A DNA stretch of 64,000 bases from Neobacillus niacini (GCF_019749295.1 NZ_JACWFG010000008.1:248001-312000), one strand, 5' to 3'; positions 35,534-46,731 are shown, counted from the stretch's first letter. Made by a program: numbers and translations. The notes: a model not told the origin generated them from the letters alone.

Positions 35534-36805
35534 ATGTCGATTAGCATTCCAAGAGGCACGCAGGATATTCTACCTGGAGAGGTAGAAAAATGGCAGCTGA
35601 TTGAAGCAAAAGCAAGAGAGCTTTGCGAAAAATATCAATATCAAGAAATTCGGACTCCAATTTTTGAACACACAGATCTCTTCGCGAGGGGCGTCGGCGA
35701 TACTACTGATATTGTCCAAAAAGAAATGTACACATTTGATGACCGCGGCGGCCGCAGCCTTACGCTAAGACCAGAAGGTACAGCAGCGGTGGTAAGGTCA
35801 TTTGTTGAGAAAAAGATGTTTGGCTATCCAAATCAGCCTGTAAAGCTTTATTATATGGGACCGATGTTCCGTTACGAACGCCCTCAAGCAGGACGCTTCC
35901 GTCAGTTTGTACAATTTGGTATTGAAGCATTGGGCAGCAACGATCCAGCGATTGATGCAGAGGTTATTTCTCTTGCTATGAATTTATACAAGGAAATGGG
36001 CTTAAAGAAGCTAAAACTCGTCATCAATAGTCTTGGTGATAAGGAGAGCAGAACCGCTCACCGCAATGCATTAATTAATCACTTTCAACCAAGAATCGGA
36101 GAGTTTTGTCACGATTGTCAAAACCGTTTGGAGAAAAATCCATTGCGAATTCTTGACTGCAAACAGGATCACAATCACGAATTAATGAAATCTGCACCAT
36201 CAATTATTGATTATCTAAACGATGACTCTAAGGCATATTTTGAAAAATTACAAAACTACTTAACCCAGCTGGATATACCGTTTGTAGTGGATCCGAACCT
36301 GGTTCGCGGCTTGGATTATTACAATCACACTGCATTTGAAATAATGAGTGACGCCGAAGGCTTTGGTGCCATAACCACATTGTGCGGCGGCGGTCGTTAT
36401 AATGGTCTTGCTGAAGAAATGGGCGGACCGGAAACTCCGGGAATTGGATTTGCGATGAGTATTGAGCGCTTCATTGCAGCATTAACTGCTGAGGGAATTG
36501 AACTTGAAATCAATAAGGGCATTGATTGCTATATCGCCTCCCTTGGTGAAGAAGCAAAGGATTATACAGTAGGACTTCTGCAGAAGTTAAGGCTTGCTGG
36601 TGTTTCTGCCGAGAGAGATTATCTTAATCGAAAAATTAAAGCACAATTTAAAGCAGCTGACCGATTGAATGCGAAATATGTTGCCGTTCTCGGTGATGAT
36701 GAACTTACTAATAATAAAATTAATCTAAAAAATATGGCTACAGGTGAGCAGATGGAAATTGAGTTAACACGATTTGTAGAGTATTTTCAAGAACTTGAGA
36801 GATAA
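35534..36805 (+). CDS. hisS: Histidyl-tRNA synthetase
   Basis: A 423-residue class II synthetase. Motif 2 is seen around [14 protein letters not shown], the HisA motif is [13 protein letters not shown] and motif 3 is [12 protein letters not shown]-terminal anticodon-binding domain covers about 325-423. It starts after AAGGAGGAA and is controlled by the T-box upstream. aspS follows 15 bp later. Confidence 0.98.
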   Translation: MSISIPRGTQDILPGEVEKWQLIEAKARELCEKYQYQEIRTPIFEHTDLFARGVGDTTDIVQKEMYTFDDRGGRSLTLRPEGTAAVVRSFVEKKMFGYPNQPVKLYYMGPMFRYERPQAGRFRQFVQFGIEALGSNDPAIDAEVISLAMNLYKEMGLKKLKLVINSLGDKESRTAHRNALINHFQPRIGEFCHDCQNRLEKNPLRILDCKQDHNHELMKSAPSIIDYLNDDSKAYFEKLQNYLTQLDIPFVVDPNLVRGLDYYNHTAFEIMSDAEGFGAITTLCGGGRYNGLAEEMGGPETPGIGFAMSIERFIAALTAEGIELEINKGIDCYIASLGEEAKDYTVGLLQKLRLAGVSAERDYLNRKIKAQFKAADRLNAKYVAVLGDDELTNNKINLKNMATGEQMEIELTRFVEYFQELER

Positions 36806-36820
36806 GAGGAGAGGATCTTC

Positions 36821-38599
36821 ATGTATGGGAGAACGTATTTTTGTGGCGATGTACCAGAGACAGCCATTGGTGAAAAAGTAAATCTTAAAGGCTGGGTTTC
36901 AAAGCGCCGGGACCTAGGCGGATTAATTTTTATCGATTTGCGTGACCGCTCAGGTATCGTCCAGGTTGTTTTTAATCCGGATGTATCGAAAGAAGCTCTT
37001 GCTACGGCTGAGAAAATTCGAAGTGAGTATGTTTTAGATATCCAAGGAACAGTTATTGCCCGTGAGGATGGAACAATAAATCCTAATTTAAAAACTGGGA
37101 AAATTGAAGTTCAGGCAGAAAGTGTAACCATTATAAATGAGGCAAAAACACCTCCATTTACAATTACGGATAAAACGGACGCATCAGAAGATATTCGTCT
37201 TAAATTTCGTTATCTAGATTTCCGTCGTCCAGTGATTTTTGAAACATTAAAAATGCGTCATCAAGTAACTAAGCAAATTAGAGATTTCCTTGATTCTGAA
37301 GGATTCTTAGATATCGAAACACCGATCTTAACGAAAAGTACTCCTGAGGGAGCGCGTGACTATCTAGTACCAAGCCGTGTTCATCCTGGTGAGTTCTATG
37401 CACTTCCACAATCACCACAGTTGTTCAAACAGCTGCTAATGCTTGGTGGAATTGAGCGTTACTATCAAATCGCACGCTGTTTCCGTGATGAAGACTTACG
37501 TGCTGACCGTCAGCCAGAATTTACTCAGATTGATATTGAAACTAGTTTCCTTGGTCAAGAGGATATCTTAGAAATGATGGAAAAAATGATGACTGGGCTG
37601 ATGAAGGAAGTAAAAGGTCTAGATATTCCGGCTCCATTCCCGAGAATGACTTATGATGAGGCAATGAGCCGCTTTGGTTCAGATAAGCCTGATACACGTT
37701 TTGGTCTTGAGCTCGTAGATCTCTCCGAGGTAGTTAAAGATTCAGGTTTTAAAGTCTTTGCAGCTGCCGTTGCAAATGGCGGTCAAGTAAAGGCTATTAA
37801 CGTAACTGGCGGTGCGGAGAAGTATTCTCGTAAGGATATTGACGCCCTGACTGAATTTGTATCTGTATATGGTGCAAAAGGTCTTGCATGGCTCAAAGTT
37901 GATGGAGAAGGTTTAAAAGGTCCGATTGCTAAGTTCTTTGCAGAGGAAGACTCACAGGCTTTAAGATCTGTATTAAATGCTAATGAGGGTGACCTGCTTC
38001 TATTCGTGGCTGATAAGAAAAATGTCGTGGCTGATGCATTAGGTGCACTGCGTTCAAAGCTTGGAAAAGACTTAGGGTTAATCGACCAAAGCAAGTTCAA
38101 TTTCTTATGGATTACTGATTGGCCGTTACTCGAGTATGGGGAAGAAGAAGGCCGCTACTATGCTGCCCATCATCCATTCACGATGCCAGTTAGAGAAGAC
38201 CTGCCTTATTTAGACACTGACCCTGCTAGAGTTCGCGCACAGGCCTATGACCTTGTTTTAAATGGGTATGAGCTTGGCGGCGGATCTTTACGTATTTTTG
38301 AACGTTCAGTTCAGGAGAAAATGTTTAAAGTTCTTGGATTTACACCAGAAGAATCTCAAGAACAATTTGGTTTCTTGTTAAATGCTTTTGAATACGGTAC
38401 ACCGCCGCATGGCGGGATTGCACTTGGTTTGGACCGTTTGGTCATGTTACTGGCAGGAAGTACGAATCTGCGTGACACCATTGCATTTCCAAAAACGGCA
38501 AGTGCAAGCGACTTGTTAACGGATGCACCTGGTGCTGTTTCTGAAGCCCAATTAAAAGAACTTCATTTGTCACTAAATGTTACCAATAAAAACGAATGA
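36821..38599 (+). CDS. aspS: Aspartyl-tRNA synthetase
   Basis: A 592-residue bacterial AspRS, the same length as in B. subtilis. It has an N-terminal OB-fold anticodon domain (about 1-105), the class II catalytic core ([22 protein letters not shown] around motif 2, [15 protein letters not shown] for motif 3) and the bacterial GAD insertion (about 285-420). It is co-transcribed with hisS. The stop codon overlaps a palindrome in front of the 6S RNA promoter. Confidence 0.98.
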   Translation: MYGRTYFCGDVPETAIGEKVNLKGWVSKRRDLGGLIFIDLRDRSGIVQVVFNPDVSKEALATAEKIRSEYVLDIQGTVIAREDGTINPNLKTGKIEVQAESVTIINEAKTPPFTITDKTDASEDIRLKFRYLDFRRPVIFETLKMRHQVTKQIRDFLDSEGFLDIETPILTKSTPEGARDYLVPSRVHPGEFYALPQSPQLFKQLLMLGGIERYYQIARCFRDEDLRADRQPEFTQIDIETSFLGQEDILEMMEKMMTGLMKEVKGLDIPAPFPRMTYDEAMSRFGSDKPDTRFGLELVDLSEVVKDSGFKVFAAAVANGGQVKAINVTGGAEKYSRKDIDALTEFVSVYGAKGLAWLKVDGEGLKGPIAKFFAEEDSQALRSVLNANEGDLLLFVADKKNVVADALGALRSKLGKDLGLIDQSKFNFLWITDWPLLEYGEEEGRYYAAHHPFTMPVREDLPYLDTDPARVRAQAYDLVLNGYELGGGSLRIFERSVQEKMFKVLGFTPEESQEQFGFLLNAFEYGTPPHGGIALGLDRLVMLLAGSTNLRDTIAFPKTASASDLLTDAPGAVSEAQLKELHLSLNVTNKNE

Positions 38600-38645
38600 A
38601 ACGCTTTCATAAAACCTTGAATGGTTTTTCAATCTATGATATTAT
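38596..38645 (+). promoter_or_regulatory. 6S RNA promoter with upstream palindrome
   Basis: TTGAAT (38617-38622) and TATTAT (38640-38645) are 17 bp apart and precede the 6S RNA. ATGAAACGCTTTCAT (38596-38610) is a palindrome with a CGC centre; on the - strand it is one base off the 15-bp catabolite-responsive-element consensus as I recall it. Confidence 0.6.
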
Positions 38646-38654
38646 AAAGTCAAT

Positions 38655-38855
38655 CAAATAAGTGTCCTGAAATGTTCGTTGAATTACCTAACTTTTGACC
38701 AACATTATTTCTTCGGGAGTCTGGGTTTTCAAGTTGCGTAAAAGCCTCAACCTATACGGTTAAAGGGACTTACAAAAACTTGGAATAAGACACCCACCTG
38801 CTAGAGTGGCGGGATCAAAAGAAGGAACTAAACCGACGGCACCATTGGGACCCTT
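38655..38855 (+). ncRNA. ssrS: 6S RNA (6S-1/BsrA type)
   Basis: The 5' GTGTCCTGAAATGTTCGTTG and 3' CACCATTGGGACCC ends can pair. The interior holds the TTCGGGAGTCTGG and GCCTCAACC segments and AACGGCACC-type 3' elements familiar from Bacillus 6S-1 RNA. The gene lies between aspS and tcdA, the known place of bsrA in B. subtilis. 6S RNA mimics an open promoter and holds sigma-A RNA polymerase in stationary phase. The ends are approximate. Confidence 0.88.
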
Positions 38856-38856
38856 A

Positions 38857-38897
38857 TAAAAATAGTCTCCTGCTATGCAGGAGGCTATTTTTATTTG
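38857..38897 (+). terminator. Intrinsic terminator of 6S RNA
   Basis: AAAATAGTCTCCTGC / GCAGGAGGCTATTTTT arms enclose a TAT loop, with a T run in the 3' arm. Confidence 0.92.
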
Positions 38898-38929
38898 CGC
38901 TGGATGTTGACCATTGAATTGTGCCCGTA

Positions 38930-39490
38930 AATGTAGTGTCAGGGGTGTTAGAAAAACGGGTCTCATAAAGAGTTCATGAAGCCCAGAAATAAGTGTCATC
39001 AGAAAAAATGGGTCCATGAAGAGTTCATGAGGCTCAAAAATAAGTAGCATCAGGAAAAACGGGTCTCATGAAGCGTTCATGAAGCCCAAAAATAAATGTC
39101 ATCGGAAAAATGGGTCTCATAAGGCGTTCATGAAGCCCGAAAATAAGTGTCATTGAGAAAAACGGGTCTCATGGAGCGTTCATGAAGCCCAAAAGTAAGT
39201 GTCATTAAAAAAAATGGGTCTCATAAAGCGATCATGAAGCCCAAAAATAAATGACACCAGAAAAAATGGGTCTCATGAAGCGTTCATGAAGCCCAAAAAT
39301 AAGAGTCATCGGAAAAAATGGGTCTCATGAAGCGTTCATGAAGCCCAAAAATGAGTGTCATCGGAAAAAATGGGTCTCATGAAGCGTTCATGAAGCTCAA
39401 AAATAAGTGTCATCAGGAAAAACGGGTCTCATAAAGCGTTCATGAGCCCAAAAGCCCGACTCTTTGGAAAAAACGGGACACATAAGGCAT
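38930..39490. repeat. Array 3: tandem palindromic repeats, 51-52-bp pitch
   Basis: Ten units start at 38958, 39010, 39061, 39112, 39164, 39216, 39268, 39320, 39372 and 39424, with partial units at both ends. Each has GGGTCTCATGA - short loop - TCATGAAGCCC followed by AAAAATAAGTGTCATC and an A run. Its reverse complement reads GGGCTTCATGA...TCATGAGACCC, the same element as array 2 in the other orientation. It fills the gap between the 6S terminator and tcdA; no gene was seen in 38900-39672. Confidence 0.95.
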
Positions 39491-39672
39491 ATTAATCTTG
39501 TTCACAAAATAATTTACACTTCCAAGCTAAGGGATTTTGTGCACGCTCCTATATTGCCACTTTATCTGATCTTAAATTCCTATAGAAATACTTGAATTTA
39601 TAGGGGAGTATGTTATATTTTTTTAGGGTAAAAGATATAGATAAGTCGAATTTTAATTTCTGGAGGATCCAC

Positions 39673-40440
39673 ATGCTGCATCAATTTTCTCGTAATGAAC
39701 TTGCCATTGGCAAAGAAGGCCTAGATATCATGAAGAACAGTACGGTTGCAGTACTGGGCATTGGCGGTGTCGGCTCATTTGCTGCTGAAGCACTAGCACG
39801 CTCTGGTGTTGGCCGTTTGATATTAGTCGATAAAGACACAGTTGATATTACGAACGTAAACCGTCAGCTCATCGCACTGTTATCAACCGTTGGGCAACCA
39901 AAAGCTGAACTAATGAAAGATAGGATTAAAGATATTAATCCTGATTGTGAAGTTATCGCATTAAAAATGTTTTATACGGAAGAAACCTATGAGCAATTTT
40001 TTAGTTATGGCTTGGATTTCGTCGTAGACGCTTCTGATACCATTATTTATAAAATTCATCTAATGAAAGAATGTCTAAAAAGAAATATCCCAATTATCTC
40101 AAGCATGGGTGCAGCGAACAAAATGGACCCTACTCGCTTCAAAATTGCAGATATTTCAAAGACACATACTGACCCAATTGCTAAAGTAATTCGCACGAAG
40201 CTTCGTAAGGAAAGAATTCACAAAGGGATTCCAGTGGTTTTTTCGGATGAAAGCCCGATTGTTATTCGTGAAGATGTTAAGAAAGAGGTTGGAAATGCGA
40301 ACGCACCAATTCGTAAAGCACAAATGCCTCCATCCTCAAATGCCTTCGTTCCATCGGCTTGCGGATTAATCATGGCAAGCTATGTGGTCCAGCAATTGTT
40401 AAAAGATATCAAAATAACAAGAGTATCTGACGAAAAATAG
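39673..40440 (+). CDS. tcdA: tRNA threonylcarbamoyladenosine dehydratase TcdA
   Basis: A 255-residue E1-like (ThiF/MoeB fold) enzyme that cyclises t6A37 of ANN-decoding tRNAs to ct6A using ATP. Seen: the nucleotide motif GIGGVGSFAAEALARSGVG (about 32-50), VDKDTVDITNVNRQ, and DASDTIIYK. The ATG at 39673 follows TGGAGG; an upstream in-frame extension to 39610 is not family-like. It corresponds to B. subtilis YrvM. Confidence 0.95.
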   Translation: MLHQFSRNELAIGKEGLDIMKNSTVAVLGIGGVGSFAAEALARSGVGRLILVDKDTVDITNVNRQLIALLSTVGQPKAELMKDRIKDINPDCEVIALKMFYTEETYEQFFSYGLDFVVDASDTIIYKIHLMKECLKRNIPIISSMGAANKMDPTRFKIADISKTHTDPIAKVIRTKLRKERIHKGIPVVFSDESPIVIREDVKKEVGNANAPIRKAQMPPSSNAFVPSACGLIMASYVVQQLLKDIKITRVSDEK

Positions 40441-40445
40441 CAGCA

Positions 40446-40483
40446 AGCCCCGATTCCAATGATCGGGGCTGATTTTTATTTTA
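40446..40483 (+). terminator. Intrinsic terminator of tcdA
   Basis: AGCCCCGAT / ATCGGGGCT arms with a 7-nt loop are followed by GATTTTTATTTT. Confidence 0.92.
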
Positions 40484-40530
40484 TAATACTCTGTTATAGG
40501 TTAAACTTGATGGGGAGAGGGGGTCGTAGT

Positions 40531-41457
40531 TTGGAATCAATTGTAGTTTTAAAAGAAGTCACAAAAGTAATTAAAGGAAGAACGATAATAGATAATATCA
40601 GTTTTGAAGTAAATAAAGGTGAAGTATTCGGATTTCTAGGACCAAATGGAGCAGGTAAAACAACCACTATTCGAATGATTGTTGGCTTGATGGATATTAC
40701 TTCAGGAGATATCACGATAGGTGGCAGCAGTATAAAAATGAAGTTTGAAGACGCAGTGGGACATGTCGGAGCCATCGTTGAAAATCCGGAAATGTACAAA
40801 TTTTTGAGCGGCTATCAAAACCTTATACATTACGCGCGGATGGTAAAAGGGATTTCGAAGGAAAAAATCGATGAGACAGTAAAACTTGTGGGCTTATCGG
40901 ATCGAATCCACGATAAAGTCAAGACCTACTCCCTGGGCATGCGGCAAAGATTAGGATTGGCGCAATGCCTTTTGCATGATCCCAAGGTGTTGATTCTCGA
41001 CGAGCCGACTAACGGACTAGATCCTGCAGGAATAAGAGAAATCCGTGATTACATCCGTCGCCTTGCAAGGGAAAGAAATATGGCAGTGATAGTATCAAGT
41101 CATATCCTTTCTGAAATGGAAATGATGTGTGATCGAATTGGGATTATCCAAAATGGACGCCTCATTGATGTTCAAATGATACAGGAATTTGTACACGGAA
41201 CTAGTGCAAGCTTTGAGTTTGAGGTTATTCCTAGTGAGAAAGCTATAACCCTCCTGAACACCAACTTTCCTAAAATCCCTGTAACACATTCTCGAAATGG
41301 TATTACTATGGAACTTGCAAAAGACGAGGTTCCTGCAATGGTAAAGGTGTTTGTTGAAGAAGATATTCAAGTGTTTGGAATTAGAGAAGTTTCCAAAACA
41401 TTAGAGGACCGCTTCCTTGAAGTGACGGCCGAAAAGGGGGCTAGCGATCATGATTAA
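40531..41457 (+). CDS. ABC transporter ATP-binding protein (BcrA/CcmA type)
   Basis: A 308-residue ABC ATPase with Walker A GPNGAGKTTT, signature YSLGMRQRLGLAQ, Walker B VLILDEPTNGLDPAG, the switch histidine in VSSHILSEME, and a C-terminal extension of about 90 residues typical of bacitracin or lantibiotic exporter ATPases. The start is taken as TTG 40531 behind the GGGGAGAGGGGG tract; ATG 40510 in frame is the alternative. It overlaps the permease gene by 8 bp. Substrate unknown. The pair is absent from this position in the B. subtilis order as I know it. Confidence 0.85.
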   Translation: MESIVVLKEVTKVIKGRTIIDNISFEVNKGEVFGFLGPNGAGKTTTIRMIVGLMDITSGDITIGGSSIKMKFEDAVGHVGAIVENPEMYKFLSGYQNLIHYARMVKGISKEKIDETVKLVGLSDRIHDKVKTYSLGMRQRLGLAQCLLHDPKVLILDEPTNGLDPAGIREIRDYIRRLARERNMAVIVSSHILSEMEMMCDRIGIIQNGRLIDVQMIQEFVHGTSASFEFEVIPSEKAITLLNTNFPKIPVTHSRNGITMELAKDEVPAMVKVFVEEDIQVFGIREVSKTLEDRFLEVTAEKGASDHD

Positions 41458-42400
41458 TTTAATTCGTAATGAATTAATGAAAATATTCAGAAGACCTGGT
41501 ACATATGTAATGATTGCGATACTAGTTGTGATTGTCTCTGTCACCGGGATATTTATGAAATATAATTTGGTTGAAGAAGAACCTAATGTGACCGAAGAAT
41601 GGAAACCAGTCTTGCAGCAGGAAAACGAAGCATTGAAAAAGCAATTAGAATCTAGTCCAGTAAAGCTGGAACAGGATTATTATAAAAAACAAATTGCCAT
41701 CAATGAGTACAGGATTGAGCATGATATTCCATTTAGAGAAAAGTATAATGTTTGGTCATTTGTCAAAGACAGTTCAGAGCTTATTTTATTAGCAGGTTTA
41801 TTTACGATTGTGGTCTCTGCTGGGATTGTTGCCAGTGAATTTAATTGGGGAACGATTAAGCTGCTGCTAATCCGCCCCATAAATCGAAGTAAAATATTAT
41901 TATCAAAGTATTTAACTGTTTTATTGTTTGCACTGTTAATGGTAGGTATTTTATTTGGTTTTTCAGCATTGCTTGGCGCACTACTATTTGGGCTGCCAGA
42001 GCAAACACTTCCGTATTTGAATTATTTCAATGGAAGGGTAACAGAGCAGCACATTGTCGTTTATTTAATAAATTATTATGGATTAGGTTCGATTGAGATG
42101 ATTATGCTGTCAACAATGGCATTCATGATTTCATCTGTTTTCCGAAACAGCTCATTAGCGATCGGGTTATCTTTATTTTTAATGTTCACTGGAGGACAAT
42201 TTACAGCTCTTCTATCTATGAAATTTGATTGGGCAAAATACATTTTATTTGCTAATACCAATTTAATGCAGTATATCGAGGGAACACCTCTGTTAGAGGG
42301 AATGACGATGACATTCTCTGTCATTATGCTCATCATCTACTTCGTAATTTTTCAATTTTTGGCTTTCTATGTTTTCAAAAAGAGAGACGTTGCTGCTTAA
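41450..42400 (+). CDS. ABC-2 type permease
   Basis: A 316-residue membrane partner of the ATPase upstream. It begins with one helix (about 17-38), then a charged extracytoplasmic loop (about 40-105, rich in Glu/Lys/Gln), then five further helices, the usual ABC-2 plan. ASEFNWGTIKLLLIRPINRSK is the conserved coupling region after helix 2. It overlaps the ATPase gene by 8 bp. Substrate cannot be inferred; the family exports peptides, antibiotics or lipids. Confidence 0.85.
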   Translation: MINLIRNELMKIFRRPGTYVMIAILVVIVSVTGIFMKYNLVEEEPNVTEEWKPVLQQENEALKKQLESSPVKLEQDYYKKQIAINEYRIEHDIPFREKYNVWSFVKDSSELILLAGLFTIVVSAGIVASEFNWGTIKLLLIRPINRSKILLSKYLTVLLFALLMVGILFGFSALLGALLFGLPEQTLPYLNYFNGRVTEQHIVVYLINYYGLGSIEMIMLSTMAFMISSVFRNSSLAIGLSLFLMFTGGQFTALLSMKFDWAKYILFANTNLMQYIEGTPLLEGMTMTFSVIMLIIYFVIFQFLAFYVFKKRDVAA

Positions 42401-42404
42401 AAAG

Positions 42405-42438
42405 AAAACCTCTGGGATTCTCCAGAGGTTATTTTTTT
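42405..42438. terminator. Bidirectional terminator between the permease gene and rarA
   Basis: AACCTCTGG / CCAGAGGTT arms lie between an A run and a T run at two convergent stops. Confidence 0.9.
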
Positions 42439-43700
42439 CGAGTTAATTTCTCGTAAACCGCTGCAAGAGCTTGTTCAAATTTTCCGGTTTTCTTGGGGTG
42501 GTAATATTGTTTATTCTTTAGTTTGTTAGGAAGATATTGTTGAGGAACCCAGCCAGATTCATAATCATGTGGATAGAGGTAGCCTATTCCTCTTCCTAGT
42601 TCTTTTGCGCCTTTATAATGAGCGTCACGCAAATGATCAGGCACTTCCCCTATGTTTCCTTTTTGAATATCTGCGAGAGCTTCGCTAATTGCTATTACCG
42701 CAGAGTTAGATTTAGGTGATAAACATAACTCAATCACGGCATTCGCCAAGGGAATTCTGGCCTCAGGAAAACCGATTCTCTCACAGGTTTCAATTGCTGC
42801 TAATGTCCGTGCACCTGCCTGTGGACTGGCAAGACCAACATCTTCGTAGGCGATTACGAGTAACCGTCTGCTAATGCTTTGTAGGTCACCGGCTTCAATT
42901 AATCTTCCGAGATAATGAAGAGCTGCATTTACATCACTTCCGCGAATTGATTTTTGAAAAGCAGAAAGGACATCGTAGTGCCCATCACCATCTTTATCGG
43001 AGCCATAACTTTTCTTTTGCATGCATTCTTCAGCAGTTTTTAAATCAATATGGATGACTTCTTTTTCATCTTTGTCGGTTGAGAGAACTGCCAGTTCTAG
43101 TGCATTTAAAGAACTGCGGACATCACCGTTCGATGCAGTGGCAAAATGAGTTAATGCCTCATCTGTAATCTCTATTCTAAGCTTTCCGTAACCACGTTCC
43201 TCGTCCTTTAGGGCAGTGAATAATGCTTGTTTAACTTCGTCTGGAGTTAAAGGCTTGAGTTCGAAAATTTGACACCTGCTCCGAATCGCAGGGTTAATGG
43301 CATGATAAGGATTGCTGGTGGTTGCACCAATGAGTGTAATCATTCCATTTTCTAAAAAAGGCAATAAGAAATCCTGTTTTCCTTTATCAAGACGATGGAC
43401 TTCATCGAGGAGCAGAATTACTTTTCCTGACATTTTTGCTTCAGCAGCGACGATTTCCATGTCTTTTTTGTTGCTGGTGACTGCGTTTAGCGTACGAAAC
43501 GCATATTTCGTACTGCCGGCGATGGCGCTGGCAATAGAGGTTTTTCCTATACCAGGCGGTCCATATAGTATCATCGAGGTAAGCTGTTTTGCTTTTACCA
43601 TCCGGGCAATGATTTTATCATCTGCCACTAGGTGCTGTTGTCCCACGACTTCTTCAATTGTTCTAGGTCGCATTCGAAATGCTAGCGGCTTCTGCTGCAT
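42429..43700 (-). CDS. rarA: Replication-associated recombination protein RarA (MgsA)
   Basis: A 423-residue AAA+ ATPase that acts at stalled replication forks with SSB. Walker A LYGPPGIGKTS, Walker B LLLDEVHR and sensor 1 LIGATTSNP are present, and the C-terminal MgsA domain has AYEDVGLASPQA and LAIAISEALADI-like segments. The frame extends upstream to 43865, but MQQKPLAFRMRPRTIEEV at 43700, behind GGAGAG, is the family start. It is divergent from cymR and corresponds to B. subtilis yrvN. Confidence 0.95.
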   Translation of the reverse strand: MQQKPLAFRMRPRTIEEVVGQQHLVADDKIIARMVKAKQLTSMILYGPPGIGKTSIASAIAGSTKYAFRTLNAVTSNKKDMEIVAAEAKMSGKVILLLDEVHRLDKGKQDFLLPFLENGMITLIGATTSNPYHAINPAIRSRCQIFELKPLTPDEVKQALFTALKDEERGYGKLRIEITDEALTHFATASNGDVRSSLNALELAVLSTDKDEKEVIHIDLKTAEECMQKKSYGSDKDGDGHYDVLSAFQKSIRGSDVNAALHYLGRLIEAGDLQSISRRLLVIAYEDVGLASPQAGARTLAAIETCERIGFPEARIPLANAVIELCLSPKSNSAVIAISEALADIQKGNIGEVPDHLRDAHYKGAKELGRGIGYLYPHDYESGWVPQQYLPNKLKNKQYYHPKKTGKFEQALAAVYEKLTRKK

Positions 43701-43777
43701 AATCCATCTCTCCAAGCAAATATAAGTTCCCTTTAACTCTACCATTTTCTCCTGGAAAAGCATATTAAAGTACAATA

Positions 43778-43786
43778 TGATATAAT
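43778..43786 (+). promoter_or_regulatory. Extended -10 promoter of cymR
   Basis: TGATATAAT gives a TG-extended consensus -10 about 64 bp before the cymR start, in the cymR/rarA divergent region. No good -35 box is visible. Confidence 0.6.
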
Positions 43787-43849
43787 TGCTAATGCCTATC
43801 AAATTACTGTGTATATAAAAAGTGAAATAAAATAATAGAGGTGTTACAA

Positions 43850-44269
43850 ATGAGAATATCAACAAAAGGACGCTATGGTCTAACGATCATGATTGAGCTT
43901 GCTAAAAATCATGGAGAGGGGCCAACTTCACTAAAGTCTATTGCTCAAGCAAACGACCTTTCAGAACATTATTTAGAGCAGCTGATTGCTCCATTAAGAA
44001 ATGCTGGTCTGGTTAAAAGTATCCGTGGTGCTTATGGCGGTTATATCCTTGCGGATGCGCCTTCCAAAATAACGGCAGGAGATGTTATTCGTGTACTAGA
44101 AGGACCGATAACACTCGTAGAAGGAATCGAGAATGAGGAGCCTGCACAGCGTGAGCTTTGGATACGTATACGTGATGCAATTAAATCCGTTCTTGACCAT
44201 ACTACTCTTGAAGATCTAGCAAGTCATAGCAATGATGAGGAAATTGATGGTTATATGTTTTACATTTAA
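43850..44269 (+). CDS. cymR: Rrf2-family cysteine metabolism repressor CymR
   Basis: A 139-residue Rrf2 regulator. The N-terminal winged helix reads MRISTKGRYGLTIMIELAKN...LSEHYLEQLIAPLRNAGLVKSIRG, with a dimerisation helix in the C-terminal half. The three clustered cysteines of iron-sulfur Rrf2 members (IscR, NsrR) are absent, as expected for CymR, which works with CysK to sense O-acetylserine. The ATG at 43850 is placed by AGAGGTG. It leads the cymR-iscS-mnmA unit. Confidence 0.95.
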   Translation: MRISTKGRYGLTIMIELAKNHGEGPTSLKSIAQANDLSEHYLEQLIAPLRNAGLVKSIRGAYGGYILADAPSKITAGDVIRVLEGPITLVEGIENEEPAQRELWIRIRDAIKSVLDHTTLEDLASHSNDEEIDGYMFYI

Positions 44270-44313
44270 TGTTAAAAGTAGAATAGAGAATTATTTTGAT
44301 TGAAGGTGGAACG

Positions 44314-45456
44314 ATGGAAAGAATCTATCTCGACCATGCTGCTACCACTCCGATGCACCCTAGGGTAATTGAAAAAATGATGGAGGTTATGAACCATAAC
44401 TATGGAAATCCATCCAGTATTCACTCATTCGGAAGAGAAGCAAGACATTATATTGACTTGGCACGAGAAACCTTGGCTAAGAGTATTGGCGCTAAGGAAA
44501 ATGAAATTGTTTTTACAAGCGGCGGTACAGAAGCAGATAATATGGCCTTATTTGGCGTTGCTGAAAGCTATCAGCATAAAGGGAAGCATATCATTACGAC
44601 TCAAGTTGAACACCATGCTGTACTCCATGCCTGTCAGCGCTTAGAAAAGATGGGATACGAAGTAACCTATTTGCCTGTAGATAAGACAGGAATCGTTTCT
44701 ATTAATGACCTCAGTGAGGCTCTAAGGACTGATACTATTCTTGTTTCTATTATGTACGGAAATAATGAAGTAGGAAGTATTCAGCCTATTAAGGAAATTG
44801 GCGGGCTTCTCAAACCTCATCAGGCCTTGTTTCACACTGATGCCGTTCAGGCCTATGGGATTGAAGATATCGATGTGAATGAGCTTAATGTCGATTTATT
44901 ATCCGTTTCTGCCCATAAGATTAACGGACCTAAAGGGACTGGATTCCTATATGTACGTGATAAGGTAAAATTAGTCCCGCGTGCTTATGGCGGTGAGCAG
45001 GAACGGAAAAGACGTGCTGGTACGGAAAATGTAGCGGCAATTGTCGGTTTTCAGACGGCCGTACAAATTGCAACTGAAGAACGTTTAAGCAATAGAGAAA
45101 AGTATCAAGGATTTAAGAAAACCTTTATTAATCAATTGAATAAACAAAATGTAGACTTTTCCATAAACGGATTGCTTGAACATTCACTGCCACATGTATT
45201 AAACTTAAGCTTTCCGGGAACGAACGTGGAAGCAATGCTGGTAAACCTTGATTTAGCTGGAATAGCTGTTTCAAGCGGTTCTGCCTGTACTGCGGGTTCA
45301 ATTGAACCTTCACACGTCCTGGTTGCCATGTTTGGTAAAGAATCAGATGTATTGATCAATTCAATTCGTTTTAGCTTTGGTTTTACTGCCACTGAAGACC
45401 AAATCATTAAAACAGCTGATGAAACAGCAAGAATTGTAACACGTCTGAAAAAATAA
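44314..45456 (+). CDS. iscS: Cysteine desulfurase (IscS/YrvO)
   Basis: A 380-residue PLP-dependent desulfurase with the PLP-lysine motif SAHKINGPKG and the mobile-loop cysteine C325 in SSGSACTAGS. It lies directly before mnmA and most likely supplies persulfide sulfur for 2-thiolation of tRNA wobble uridine. The ATG at 44314 follows AAGGTGG; an upstream TTG at 44296 is rejected. It is distinct from the NAD-locus NifS at 2942. Confidence 0.95.
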   Translation: MERIYLDHAATTPMHPRVIEKMMEVMNHNYGNPSSIHSFGREARHYIDLARETLAKSIGAKENEIVFTSGGTEADNMALFGVAESYQHKGKHIITTQVEHHAVLHACQRLEKMGYEVTYLPVDKTGIVSINDLSEALRTDTILVSIMYGNNEVGSIQPIKEIGGLLKPHQALFHTDAVQAYGIEDIDVNELNVDLLSVSAHKINGPKGTGFLYVRDKVKLVPRAYGGEQERKRRAGTENVAAIVGFQTAVQIATEERLSNREKYQGFKKTFINQLNKQNVDFSINGLLEHSLPHVLNLSFPGTNVEAMLVNLDLAGIAVSSGSACTAGSIEPSHVLVAMFGKESDVLINSIRFSFGFTATEDQIIKTADETARIVTRLKK

Positions 45457-46611
<1,155 letters not shown>

Positions 46612-46615
46612 AATG

Positions 46616-46646
46616 ACCCTGATTCCATCTGGAATCGGGTTTTTTG
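46616..46646 (+). terminator. Intrinsic terminator of cymR-iscS-mnmA
   Basis: ACCCTGATTCC / GGAATCGGGT arms with one bulge and a 4-nt loop are followed by TTTTTTG. Confidence 0.88.
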
Positions 46647-46695
46647 TTCGTAAATAATAGACTATCGCCTTCTATACGGAAAATGGATTGATTTA

Positions 46696-46704
46696 TGGTA
46701 TACT
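46696..46704 (+). promoter_or_regulatory. Extended -10 promoter of yrrB
   Basis: TGGTATACT is a TG-extended -10, 27 bp before the yrrB start. The -35 region is weak. Confidence 0.55.
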
Positions 46705-46731
46705 CTAAAATTAGAACGGAGTGATATTAAC

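Noticed and set aside
38760-39050. - strand ORF of 96 residues between aspS and tcdA
   Set aside because: It overlaps the 6S RNA, its terminator and the first units of array 3.
38958-39475. Phased A-tracts giving intrinsic curvature in array 3
   Set aside because: The A runs are about 18.5 and 33.5 bp apart, not multiples of the helical repeat, so simple phased bending is not supported.
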